In this document: positions 15,412-24,075 of the stretch, piece after piece
Layout: each line of letters starts with the position of its first letter
Position numbering within the stretch: the first letter of the stretch is position 1
Origin: Fidelibacterota bacterium
GTDB taxonomy: Bacteria > Fidelibacterota > UBA8477 > JABMPR01
DNA: 42,166 nt
Reading direction: 5' to 3'
NCBI GenBank assembly: GCA_024278595.1
Contig: JAJRSW010000121.1
Location: 1 to 42,166 of the forward strand
Notes under the pieces: generated by a model
What the model saw: only the letters and a program-made list of their open reading frames with translations
What the model was told of the DNA's origin: nothing
The model's database searches: none
Program-made: the position numbers and the translations under genes

Positions 15412-16434
15412 ATGGCCGCTAAATTTTCAAATTTTCGAAACTGGATGGGTGTCGATATAGCAGTTGACCTCGGGACAGCGAATACGCTGATCTATGTCCG
15501 TGGACAGGGAATTGTTTTAAATGAACCATCTATTGTTGCAAGATCAAAATCTACCTCCAAGGTCATTGCAGTTGGTAATGAGGCAAAAAGGATGGTGGGG
15601 AAAGTTCACCAGGAGATCGAAACGATCCGGCCTCTGCGGGATGGAGTTATTGCTGACTTTGAAATGGCAGATGGGATGCTCCAGGGTTTTCTCAACAAAC
15701 TTCCCATTTCCAAATTAGCCCGGCCTAGAATGGTCATCTGTGTTCCATCTGGAATTACCGAGGTCGAGAAACGCGCAGTTAAGGAATCTGCAGAACGGCG
15801 AAATGCCAGAGAAGTATTTCTCATCGAAGAACCAGTGGCTGCTGCCATCGGGATCGGGATCGATATTAGTGAACCAGTCGGCAATATGATTGTTGATATC
15901 GGTGGTGGCACAACCGAAATTGCCATTATCGCTCTCAACGGTATTGTCACTAAAGAATCATTGCGCGTTGCTGGCGATGAGATGGATGAAGCGATCATCC
16001 AGCATTTTAAACGGGATCATAATCTATTGATCGGTGAGCGTACGGCTGAGAGTATCAAATGTAATGTCGGCTCAGCTTTGAAGGGGACTGATTACAAGCT
16101 CTCAGTTAAAGGCCGTAATATGATCGCCGGCATCCCCAAGACCATCGAAGTATCCTCCTCTGAAATTCGGGACGCGCTCCGCGATACCATCGACCTGATC
16201 GTGGATGCAGTCAAGATGTGCCTGGAACGGACACCACCTGAATTGAGCTCAGATCTGTTGGATCGCGGTATTATTCTTACTGGTGGCGGTGCCCTGCTCC
16301 AGGGCTTTGACAAACGAATGCGCCTGGAGGTTGACCTGCCGGTAAATGTCGCTGAGTATCCACTCCTATCCATTGTTCAGGGGACTGGCAAGGTCCTGGA
16401 TGGGATTGAGCGGTTTGAGGATGTCCTTTATTGA
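15412..16434 (+). CDS. mreB: Rod shape-determining actin homologue MreB
   Basis: Forms membrane-associated filaments that organise lateral cell-wall synthesis. The 340-residue protein has actin phosphate-1 motif VDLGTANTLIYVRGQG (about 17-32), MVICVPSGITEVEKRAV, phosphate-2 motif DIGGGTTEIAIIAL (about 161-174), and adenosine motif ILTGGGALLQG near 285. First gene of the mreBCD-mrdA-rodA run; ATG 15412 is preceded by GAGGGCAG. Confidence 0.97.
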   Translation: MAAKFSNFRNWMGVDIAVDLGTANTLIYVRGQGIVLNEPSIVARSKSTSKVIAVGNEAKRMVGKVHQEIETIRPLRDGVIADFEMADGMLQGFLNKLPISKLARPRMVICVPSGITEVEKRAVKESAERRNAREVFLIEEPVAAAIGIGIDISEPVGNMIVDIGGGTTEIAIIALNGIVTKESLRVAGDEMDEAIIQHFKRDHNLLIGERTAESIKCNVGSALKGTDYKLSVKGRNMIAGIPKTIEVSSSEIRDALRDTIDLIVDAVKMCLERTPPELSSDLLDRGIILTGGGALLQGFDKRMRLEVDLPVNVAEYPLLSIVQGTGKVLDGIERFEDVLY

Positions 16435-16456
16435 TCCAAATGACCTAGGATAGACC

Positions 16457-17248
16457 TTGGCTGCCTCCGCATCTCCACTTTCTAGCTACAAATCACTGGT
16501 AAACCTGCTGGCCAGCACTGTCCTGTCTTTGATGATCATTGCCTCCAATACCAGTGTTCCGGTGATCCAGGTCCGTAATCTTGTTTTAGATGGTTCAGCC
16601 TATCTCTATGTACCGATCCAGTGGATCGAAACACTTTTTACGCTGGAACATGACTATAAAATATTGCAGCAAAATTATATCAAAGCCCAGATCGAGTTGA
16701 ACAAACACAAAACCCTGGTCCAGGAGAATCAACGACTGAGAAATTCCCTGGGATTCAAACGGGAGAAGAGTTTTAATGTCATCCCCGCCAATGTATTGTC
16801 AGATGTGGGTAGCCATACCATGAATAGCTTAACAGTCGACCAGGGCTCAGATGATGGTGTCATGCTCTTAGCGGGTGTCGTGGATGCACGCGCCCAACTG
16901 GTAGGCAAGATTGTAGCTGTTGCCCCCAATACGGCATTGGTTCAATTGGTGAATGACAAGAACTTCAGAGTCTCTGTCAGGGAAATGCGTTCCCGTAATG
17001 TAGGTATCTTGAGTTATTATTTAAAAAAGGGCTATGTCATCCAGGATGTGCCCAAGAATGCAGAAGTAATCGCTGGAGACTCAGTTGTGACCTCCGGATT
17101 TAGCGATATTTTCCCAGAGCATATCTTTGTTGGGTGGGTCTCCGAAATTTCCCCAGTTATCGAAGATTATGTCAAATCCATTCAAGTTGACCTGGCCACC
17201 GATTTTAACCGCTTAGAAGAAGTATTTATCCTCGAGTCAGATGATTGA
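16457..17248 (+). CDS. mreC: Rod shape-determining protein MreC
   Basis: The periplasmic scaffold that couples MreB to PBP2. The 263-residue protein has one N-terminal membrane segment (about 15-35), a coiled coil (about 65-100: HDYKILQQNYIKAQIELNKH then KTLVQENQRLRNSLGF), and the twin beta-barrel MreC core (VIPANVLSDVG, VGKIVAVAPNTALVQLVNDK, AGDSVVTSGFSDIFPEHIFV). It starts at TTG 16457 with AGGA about 9 nt upstream. Its 3' end overlaps mreD by 8 nt. Confidence 0.93.
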   Translation: MAASASPLSSYKSLVNLLASTVLSLMIIASNTSVPVIQVRNLVLDGSAYLYVPIQWIETLFTLEHDYKILQQNYIKAQIELNKHKTLVQENQRLRNSLGFKREKSFNVIPANVLSDVGSHTMNSLTVDQGSDDGVMLLAGVVDARAQLVGKIVAVAPNTALVQLVNDKNFRVSVREMRSRNVGILSYYLKKGYVIQDVPKNAEVIAGDSVVTSGFSDIFPEHIFVGWVSEISPVIEDYVKSIQVDLATDFNRLEEVFILESDD

Positions 17249-17717
17249 TATCATTAAATATAGCGTGCTGGGCCTCCTGACCCTCATCTTCCAGTGGATG
17301 CTGGGGGATATTTTCAGTATCTATGGGGTGACGCCCAGTTTTCTGGTAATCTTTATCATTTATGTGGGCTTGACCCACAGTCAACTACAAGCGATCTGGT
17401 TGGGATTTATGCTTGGATTTATTATTGATTCCCTGACTGGCACTCAGATGTTGGGAATAAGTGCGTTGGCTTTATCCATCGTTGGATATCTGGCGGGTAT
17501 CTTTCATGGTCGCATTGTCCGCATTCCCGTTATCGTTCAATATTTGCTCCACACCGGTTTTCTGCTGGTCTTTTTTATCTTGACCGTAATGATATCACTT
17601 CAAGATTCGCAGTGGTCTGCGGGCAATATCGTTTTTCTGATCCTGTTACCCAAAACCATCTATACACTGGGGCTCTTAAGCGGAATATTTTTTCTCCTGC
17701 GTGTTGGGTCAGATTAG
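17241..17717 (+). CDS. mreD: Rod shape-determining protein MreD
   Basis: A 158-residue integral membrane protein with about five hydrophobic helices and the MreD-type motif W-x-G-F-x-L-G-F-x-x-D (WLGFMLGFIIDSLTGTQMLG). Sequence similarity in this family is always weak, so the call rests on size, topology and its position between mreC and mrdA. ATG 17241 overlaps the mreC end. Its TAG stop (17715-17717) shares a G with the GTG start of PBP2. Confidence 0.88.
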   Translation: MIDIIKYSVLGLLTLIFQWMLGDIFSIYGVTPSFLVIFIIYVGLTHSQLQAIWLGFMLGFIIDSLTGTQMLGISALALSIVGYLAGIFHGRIVRIPVIVQYLLHTGFLLVFFILTVMISLQDSQWSAGNIVFLILLPKTIYTLGLLSGIFFLLRVGSD

Positions 17718-19495
17718 TGCTTCAAGGGAAGAATATTGTAGATGGCTGGCGCTCTCTGTTCATCCATGGTTTGCTGGCTCTCCTGTTCCTGGTCCTTATG
17801 GGCCGCTACTACTATCTTATGATAGTTCTCCACGAAAAATATGCTGAAAAGGCTACTGCAAACCATATCCGAGCAGTACCCGTGTTGGCCTCAAGGGGTA
17901 TCATCTACGACCGTGATGGCAATATACTGGTTGACAATGCCCCCAGTTATACCATCTCTGTCATTCCAAAAGAGATCAAGGACCATCCGGAATCTTTAAA
18001 TCGATTATCAAATATTATGGGCATCTCGGTGGAGGAGATCAATCGCCGCATTTTAAAAAATCGCCGCGGATCCTTTGCCCCTGCTAAAGTATATAGCCGA
18101 GTTCCTTTTGAAAAGATATCCCACTTGCAGGAACATCGCCTGGAACTCATTGGTGTTACCTACAGTATTGAACCGATCCGGAGCTACATCTCTGAATTGG
18201 ATCTTTCACACGCTTTAGGATACACGCGGGAGATCAATCGGGATGATCTCGATCGCTTTAAGAAGGATTTGGATTATCAACCGGGTGATCAAGTTGGCTG
18301 GAAGGGGCTTGAGAAATATTACGAGCCAGTCCTCCATGGGAAGCGTGGATTTCGCTATATTGAGGTCAATGCTCTGGGGCAGGAGATGGGTGATGTTGAC
18401 AGTCACACTCCTATCATTCCCATACCCGGTCATGATATTTTCCTGAGTATCGATCCTTTTATTCAAGCTGCTGCTGAGAGAGCCCTGGCTGATTCTTCAG
18501 GCTCGGTCATCATCCTGAATCATAGAACCGGCGAGATTCTGGCCTATACCAGTCGTCCTGGTTACGATCTGGAGATGTTGTCCGGTCGAATTTCATCCAA
18601 GGATTGGAATGCCCTGATCCAGGATCCACGCAAGCCTTTATATGATCGCGGCATCCAAGGGCTGTACCCAGCTGGATCCACCTTAAAACCGCTGGCGGCC
18701 TTGTATTCATTGGAAAATCATTCAAACGCCCGGGAACGCACCTATACCTGCCGCGGGAGCTATCGACTTGGGAACAGATCATTTGGATGCTGGAAAAAAG
18801 GGGGACACGGAAAGGTCAACCTTCATGAAGCAATCCAGCAATCCTGTAACGTATATTTTTTTAACCTGATCCAGGACATTGGGTTGGAAGGTTGGGCCTA
18901 CATGGCCAGGGCTTTTGGTTTAGGTCAGGTCACCCATATTGATATTCCAGGGGAAAATAAGGGTCTGGTTCCAGATACCCGCTTCATGAACCGTAAATAC
19001 GGGGTGAGAAAATGGACCAGGGGTAACCTGCTGAATATTGTGGTTGGCCAGGGAGATGTCCTGGTGACCCCGCTTCAGTTGGCTCAATTTGCGGCAATAC
19101 TGGCTCAAAAAGGCGTTCGCCATGAACCTCATTTTGTACAGCAGGTGGTCGCAAAAAATGGTGAGATCATTCAAAAATATGAACCAAGGAGCGAACTGAG
19201 CGTCAGTGCTTCAGAAAAGTCCTGGGAATTTATCCACCAGGCCATGTGGGCTGTCGTGAACAGCCCCAAGGGAACGGCCAAAGCAGCTCGCCAACGTAAT
19301 TGGGATATATACGGAAAGACTGGTACAGCCCAAAATCCACATGGGGAGGATCATGCCTGGTTCATTGGCTTCAGTCTGGATGATCGCTATCCCTATGCCT
19401 GGGCAGTCCTGCTTGAGAATGGTGGCGGCGGGGGTGGAAAAGCAGCACCACTGATCGCTAAAGTGCTCCGGGATATTGCGAGAAAAGACCTATGA
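17717..19495 (+). CDS. mrdA: Penicillin-binding protein 2 (elongasome transpeptidase)
   Basis: Class B PBP that cross-links peptidoglycan with RodA during side-wall growth. Starting at GTG 17717, which overlaps the mreD stop, it is 592 residues: one membrane anchor (about 14-36), the pedestal domain (ASRGIIYDRDGNILVDNAPS; then about 60-240), and the transpeptidase domain with SxxK S321-TLK, SxN S376-CN and KTG K534-TGTAQ. The frame extends to 17612 within mreD, but that part is an overlap artefact. Its stop overlaps the rodA start (ATGA). Confidence 0.95.
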   Translation: MLQGKNIVDGWRSLFIHGLLALLFLVLMGRYYYLMIVLHEKYAEKATANHIRAVPVLASRGIIYDRDGNILVDNAPSYTISVIPKEIKDHPESLNRLSNIMGISVEEINRRILKNRRGSFAPAKVYSRVPFEKISHLQEHRLELIGVTYSIEPIRSYISELDLSHALGYTREINRDDLDRFKKDLDYQPGDQVGWKGLEKYYEPVLHGKRGFRYIEVNALGQEMGDVDSHTPIIPIPGHDIFLSIDPFIQAAAERALADSSGSVIILNHRTGEILAYTSRPGYDLEMLSGRISSKDWNALIQDPRKPLYDRGIQGLYPAGSTLKPLAALYSLENHSNARERTYTCRGSYRLGNRSFGCWKKGGHGKVNLHEAIQQSCNVYFFNLIQDIGLEGWAYMARAFGLGQVTHIDIPGENKGLVPDTRFMNRKYGVRKWTRGNLLNIVVGQGDVLVTPLQLAQFAAILAQKGVRHEPHFVQQVVAKNGEIIQKYEPRSELSVSASEKSWEFIHQAMWAVVNSPKGTAKAARQRNWDIYGKTGTAQNPHGEDHAWFIGFSLDDRYPYAWAVLLENGGGGGGKAAPLIAKVLRDIARKDL

Positions 19496-20724
19496 AATTA
19501 AGAACTTATATCATTGAACGTTTTCGTGAATTTGAATGGAGCACCCTGGCCCTGGTGCTCCTCCTGTCTGCCAGTGGTCTGGTTGCAATTTATAGTATCG
19601 AGGTTCAGCATGGAACAAGCGCCGGCTATTTTCTAAGGCAGAGTATTTGGACCATTCTGGGATTGGGATTTTTCTTTGGAGTTTTCTTATTGCCCCGCAA
19701 AGTGATTCATAATGTGGCTTATATACTCTACGGAATCGGGATCATCCTGCTCCTTATACCCATTGCGATGAAGGATGGGGGAGCGGTAAGTCGCTGGATC
19801 ACCATCGGTAGTATTGGCCTGCAGCCTTCAGAATTCATGAAGATATTTCTGTTGTTGGGGTTGGCAAAATATTTTGCTGATCATAAACGGCGTTTATCTA
19901 CTGTAAAAGAATTAATGACGCCTTTTGCCATGACCATTGTGCCAACCATACTGGTTCTGGTTCAACCGGATCTGGGAACGGCTCTGGTCTATTTTGGAAT
20001 GTTGATCGTCGTGATCTTCTGGGCCGGGATCAGACCCCTCCATTTCTTTTTGCTGCTGGCTCCGGCCGTGTCCATGATCGCTGCTTTTCAAACCCTGTCT
20101 TTTTTCCTCTGGATGGGACTTATTATTGTCATCCTGTATTTTGGAAATCTGCCCTTTTGGACCAAGATCTTCAATTTTAGTATCAACGTAGCCCTGGGTG
20201 GGATCACAAATTTGTTGTGGGCACTGCTGAAACCTTACCAGCAGCAGCGTATTCTTTCTGTACTGGATACTGATTCTGATCCACTTGGAGCAGGTTATCA
20301 GGTGTCCCAATCCCTCACGGCATTTGGATCAGGAGGACCCTTTGGGAAAGGCTTTGGAGAAGGGACTCAAACCCATTTAAAATTTCTGCCTGAGCAGCAC
20401 ACCGATTTTATCATGACAGTTATCGGTGAAGAATTTGGCTTTATTGGTGTGCTGATAGTCATTGGACTATTTTATCTCCTCATCGCCAAACTAATCAACC
20501 AGGCTTATAGCAGCAAATATCGATTTGATAGTGTCATCCTCATCGGGTTTGCCGCCGTGTTGGTGTTTCACACCTTCGTGAATCTAGGGATGATCGCCGG
20601 TATTATGCCTGTGACCGGAATCCCCCTACCCTATATCAGCTATGGTGGTTCATTTATGCTCACTACCATGATCCTGGCTGGATTATCAGTAAATATGGGC
20701 ACCCTGAGACGGGCTTCGCGTTAG
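19492..20724 (+). CDS. rodA: Peptidoglycan glycosyltransferase RodA (SEDS)
   Basis: Polymerises lipid II into glycan strands with PBP2. The 410-residue protein has about ten membrane segments and SEDS motifs: GGAVSRWITIGSIGLQPSEF, VLVQPDLGTALVYFGML with the catalytic-type Asp, and HTDFIMTVIGEEFGFIGVL, then GIPLPYISYGGSFML. It is about 30-40 residues longer than E. coli RodA; the extra length lies around helices 6-8 (about 185-250). Last gene of the mre run. Confidence 0.95.
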   Translation: MKLRTYIIERFREFEWSTLALVLLLSASGLVAIYSIEVQHGTSAGYFLRQSIWTILGLGFFFGVFLLPRKVIHNVAYILYGIGIILLLIPIAMKDGGAVSRWITIGSIGLQPSEFMKIFLLLGLAKYFADHKRRLSTVKELMTPFAMTIVPTILVLVQPDLGTALVYFGMLIVVIFWAGIRPLHFFLLLAPAVSMIAAFQTLSFFLWMGLIIVILYFGNLPFWTKIFNFSINVALGGITNLLWALLKPYQQQRILSVLDTDSDPLGAGYQVSQSLTAFGSGGPFGKGFGEGTQTHLKFLPEQHTDFIMTVIGEEFGFIGVLIVIGLFYLLIAKLINQAYSSKYRFDSVILIGFAAVLVFHTFVNLGMIAGIMPVTGIPLPYISYGGSFMLTTMILAGLSVNMGTLRRASR

Positions 20725-20836
20725 GGTGATAGGCCCCCTGCAAAAATCCATAATAACGTTGCGAGTCCTTGTGCCGAGGTTAAATTTACGGCCGTATGAT
20801 TTCTTGTCTTAACTCCCAGTAGAAAGTGATTTAAGC

Positions 20837-22009
20837 ATGTATAAAAGACAGCTCGGTTTCATCATGATCCTCGCTCTGATCCTCGGTTGTTCGGGTTCTA
20901 AAAACCTAAAACAAGAGCTTCAGCAGGTAAAACAGGAAACTGCCGGCACTGATAGTGTCCTGTTCATGTTGGATATCAGATTAAAGGAATTTTCGAAAGA
21001 GGTCAAGGCCATGCGTGAGACCTATAACGAAAACCATATTAGCCTGGAAAATTTATATAAACAAAATGCTGCATCCAAACGGTCCATAGAGCAGCTTAAC
21101 AAAGATCTGGATAGCCGGATAGCTGGTGAACGGACCCACAACGATTCCCTGGCCGGTATTACTGCTCAAGCCACCAATAGTAGTATCGCTGGTCTGGAAG
21201 CTGAACAAGCTGGGATCCGCGAATCTCTCACGGGTTTAAACTCATCCATTCAGTCGACCCAATTCCAGGTGGATAGTATTTTTGCCAGTCTGGATCCGGA
21301 AAAAATAGCAATTATGGAAGACAATCTGCTGAGTATTCAGAATCGCTTCACGCTCCTGGATTCTTCCTTCTCAGAGTTCCAACTCTCAGTCACAGATCAT
21401 ATGATGGATGCTGATGATCAGTTTGGTACCCTCGAACATCACGCCCGGGTCCAGGATAGTGCAAATTATGATATCCTTTCGCAACTGGTACTGCTGGAGA
21501 ATAAAATTATTTCGCTTACCAACTCCTTTAATGAACTGATGGCCATGCCGGAGGCCAATCCCAACCTGATCAGGGTACCCGCACAGCAATCCTATGCTCA
21601 ACCGGCAGTTACAACGTCTAGCACTGTGAAAATGGATTACGAAACCTACAAACAGCATTACATCGATGCCTTGAGTTTATATCAGAATGGTGATTATATG
21701 GGAGCCATTGATGATTTCGAAATGCTTATCCGCAATGATACCCGGAATGATCTGGCGGACAACGCACAGTACTGGATCGGTGAATGTTACTATGCCCTGG
21801 ACGAATACCCCCGAGCCATCGAAGCTTTCCGCAAAGTGCTCAATTATGCGGATTCCAATAAAGCAGATGCAGCCCAATTCAAGATCGGATATTCCTATCT
21901 GAATAGTGGCGATAAGGCACGTTATTATAATGAATTAGAACGGCTTTTGGATATGTTCCCTGACAGTTCCTACCGGGAAAAAGTCAAGCAGATCCTCGCC
22001 TCAAGATAA
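20837..22009 (+). CDS. CpoB/YbgF-like lipoprotein (coiled coil plus TPR)
   Basis: 390 residues. The lipoprotein leader is MYKRQLGFIMILALILG then CS. A long heptad-rich region (about 25-245, Lys/Glu/Gln-rich with repeated N-S-L-x-x-L patterns) is followed by a C-terminal YbgF-type TPR domain (about 265-388: YIDALSLYQNGDYMGAIDDF, NAQYWIGECYYALDEYPRAI, AAQFKIGYSYLNSGD). CpoB/YbgF coordinates Tol-Pal outer-membrane constriction with peptidoglycan synthesis in E. coli. No tol-pal genes are adjacent, but the position just after rodA suits an envelope role. It is longer than E. coli CpoB (about 260) because of the extended coiled coil. Confidence 0.8.
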   Translation: MYKRQLGFIMILALILGCSGSKNLKQELQQVKQETAGTDSVLFMLDIRLKEFSKEVKAMRETYNENHISLENLYKQNAASKRSIEQLNKDLDSRIAGERTHNDSLAGITAQATNSSIAGLEAEQAGIRESLTGLNSSIQSTQFQVDSIFASLDPEKIAIMEDNLLSIQNRFTLLDSSFSEFQLSVTDHMMDADDQFGTLEHHARVQDSANYDILSQLVLLENKIISLTNSFNELMAMPEANPNLIRVPAQQSYAQPAVTTSSTVKMDYETYKQHYIDALSLYQNGDYMGAIDDFEMLIRNDTRNDLADNAQYWIGECYYALDEYPRAIEAFRKVLNYADSNKADAAQFKIGYSYLNSGDKARYYNELERLLDMFPDSSYREKVKQILASR

Positions 22010-22036
22010 TAGGTTAACAAAAATAAAAACAACCCT

Positions 22037-22870
22037 ATGGCTACAAAAATTTACTATCTCTCCGCCGAAGTAACACCTTTCTCAGAGAGTACCGATCTGG
22101 CAAAGATATCGAATAAGGTTCCTGCCTATTTCCAGGAGAAGAAACAGGACCTGCGGATATTCACCCCGCGCTATGGATTTGTAAGCGAGCGTCGTTACGT
22201 GATCCGCGAGGTTATTCGTCTCAAAGAGATCGAGGTGGAGTACAAAGGTATACTGACCTTTGGCGCCGCAAAGTCCGCCTTCGTTCCCCACACTAAGGTG
22301 CAGGTGTATTTCATGGAATATCAGCCCTATTTTGGCGGAAAAAACAAGACTCTGTACAAAGTGGCTGAAAATCGCTACAATCAGCGCAATGCGGAAAAAT
22401 ATTTTTATTTTTCCAAGATCGCCATTGAGAACCTGACCTATCTATACTGGCAGCCCGACTATATCCTTTGTAACGACTGGACCACAGCCATGGTGCCGGT
22501 GCTCCTTAAGACCATCTATGCCGAAGAAGAATTCTTTACCGATATGAAAACAGTCCTGAATCTGGTTAATATTGGTGAAATGGGACTGGCAGCTAAAAAG
22601 CACTACGAAATGGCCGGTTTAGAACCTGAGGATTATGCCGGTTATGAGAACGATCTGCTGGGATTAGCCATCAAACATGCCGATGAAATAATCAGTATTT
22701 CAATAAATGGTAAAGACAATAAACAGGAGATAGAAGCACACAACAACATTCAGAAAGCGCTTGATGCATCCGGTAAAAAGGTGAAATATTTCACTATTTC
22801 TGATGAAAGTGATGAGGATTGGCGGCAACTTAACCTGGAATTGGAAACATTCTTTGGGGTTGAGTATTAA
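22037..22870 (+). CDS. GT5 starch-synthase catalytic-domain protein, N-terminal domain only
   Basis: The 277 residues cover only the N-terminal Rossmann domain of glycogen/starch synthases: IYYLSAEVTPFSESTDLAKI, LRIFTPRYGFV, YFYFSKIAIENLTYLYWQPD, ILCNDWTTAMVPVLLKTIY, ending near LLGLAIKHADEIISIS. The second domain with the ADP-glucose site (family 1 glycosyltransferase part) is missing. The signature K-x-G-G-L of active GT5 (normally in the first 20-25 residues) appears as STDLAK, so the ADP-glucose-binding Lys/Gly loop is not conserved. A bona fide glycogen synthase seems unlikely. Similar short 'glycogen/starch synthase' proteins of about 270 residues are, as far as I recall, common in Bacteroidota near envelope genes. 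Confidence 0.75.
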   Translation: MATKIYYLSAEVTPFSESTDLAKISNKVPAYFQEKKQDLRIFTPRYGFVSERRYVIREVIRLKEIEVEYKGILTFGAAKSAFVPHTKVQVYFMEYQPYFGGKNKTLYKVAENRYNQRNAEKYFYFSKIAIENLTYLYWQPDYILCNDWTTAMVPVLLKTIYAEEEFFTDMKTVLNLVNIGEMGLAAKKHYEMAGLEPEDYAGYENDLLGLAIKHADEIISISINGKDNKQEIEAHNNIQKALDASGKKVKYFTISDESDEDWRQLNLELETFFGVEY

Positions 22871-22909
22871 ACCTCTGCAAATTGGCAGTATTGACTTTAA
22901 CCATGATAA

Positions 22910-22938
22910 GTCAAGCGTCTGATCGCTTGGCTTTTTTT
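22910..22938 (+). terminator. Intrinsic terminator
   Basis: Stem GTCAAGCG (22910-22917) / CGCTTGGC (22924-22931) with loop TCTGAT and seven T residues (22932-22938). It ends the transcript of the GT5-like gene; the next ATG is only 13 bp further on, so the downstream gene may have leaky read-through expression or its own promoter overlapping this site. Confidence 0.8.
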
Positions 22939-22950
22939 AACAGGGTACCT

Positions 22951-24075
22951 ATGAAAATCCGGATCACTATCTCGCTCATTGCCATTTCCCTGGCCATCTG
23001 GTCCTGCGATGAACCAAAACCTTTCGACAACCCGACCTTCAGCTATAATCCGTTTTCCTTTCAACAGGATACGCTCCATAATATTGAAGAAACCACACCC
23101 GGCAAGCAATCCATCGAATGGGGTGACCATTTACGGGCCTGGGTGGGAGATACACAGTATTACCGAGCAGGATTCTCCCTGGACTTTAGCTTCTCAGACT
23201 CCAATCTCATCGGTGTCGATGCGGATAGCGTCCAGCTCTGGATAAGACACCAGACCAGCTATCCGGAAAATGGTGCCGATACGCTGGTAGACACCTATAA
23301 AAGTTTCAATTTCTATCAGACAACTGGCGTTCCAATTGATCTTAGTGCCGGAATATTCGGGGAGCATCTGGGAAATGACACCATGGATGTAAAGGGTGAG
23401 AATAACTTCTGGACCTTTACCCTGCCGGATTCAACTATTATGGCTGGCGATACGAGTATTGGTCTGGGGGTTTTTCCGGATGAAGCTGGTATCATGTCCG
23501 TGCTGTATGGCGGCGGTTCAACCATCCGTCCATCCCTGATGTTTTTCTTTCACGAACCTGATACTGCTGGTGCCGATAGTGTTACATCACTCACTTTTCT
23601 GACTGACAGCCTCTACATGCATCTCATTGAACAAACCGGGGCATTTGATCCGCAGTATGATTATCTCAGTCAATTGTCAGGCGATTCCCTGGTATTCAGT
23701 CTCAATTTGCAAAACATCATTCCAGACAATGATACGCTTATCCATATTATCTCCTCCAATCTGTTGCCGGATTTCGCTCTGGATGCCTCAGCATTTTACG
23801 TTTCCTCTCCTCTGGATTCTCTGCAAAAATATTACCTCAATGTCATTGATCCAGTATCTGAGATCTCAGTCAATTTCACGTTCGGGCTCGATGAAGCATA
23901 TCTGGGGAACGAAATCAAATACATTATCCAACCGGCTCTGGATGAAGGAAGAACCACCATCGATCTTGTATTGAGATCCAATAACATTGGGTTTGACCCT
24001 GGTTTTATAGCCATATCCCGGGATGCCCGGGAATCGGCGATCTTTGTCAGTAGCTCTTTTGCGGTGCGACCATGA
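22951..24075 (+). CDS. Lipoprotein of unknown function
   Basis: Starting at ATG 22951 (374 residues), the leader is MKIRITISLIAISLAIWS then CDE, a clear lipobox. The mature part is beta-rich and acidic, with no domain I recognise. Several stretches (VDADSVQLWIRHQT; FWTFTLPDSTIMAGDTSIGL; STIRPSLMFFFHEPD) are like extracellular or periplasmic beta-sandwich proteins, broadly like the DUF4270-type lipoproteins of Bacteroidota. The longer frame from 22882 runs through the terminator and is rejected. It overlaps the next gene by ATGA, so the two probably form a unit. Confidence 0.7.
   Translation: MKIRITISLIAISLAIWSCDEPKPFDNPTFSYNPFSFQQDTLHNIEETTPGKQSIEWGDHLRAWVGDTQYYRAGFSLDFSFSDSNLIGVDADSVQLWIRHQTSYPENGADTLVDTYKSFNFYQTTGVPIDLSAGIFGEHLGNDTMDVKGENNFWTFTLPDSTIMAGDTSIGLGVFPDEAGIMSVLYGGGSTIRPSLMFFFHEPDTAGADSVTSLTFLTDSLYMHLIEQTGAFDPQYDYLSQLSGDSLVFSLNLQNIIPDNDTLIHIISSNLLPDFALDASAFYVSSPLDSLQKYYLNVIDPVSEISVNFTFGLDEAYLGNEIKYIIQPALDEGRTTIDLVLRSNNIGFDPGFIAISRDARESAIFVSSSFAVRP

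Noticed and set aside
15606-15998. 130-residue ORF antisense to mreB
   Set aside because: It is a shadow of strong mreB codon usage; the sequence is Ser/Ile/Pro-rich with no family pattern. The same applies to other long antisense ORFs in mreB and the M6-like gene.
22882-22950. Earlier start for the lipoprotein gene at 22882
   Set aside because: It would translate through the terminator hairpin and put 23 residues before a complete lipoprotein leader.
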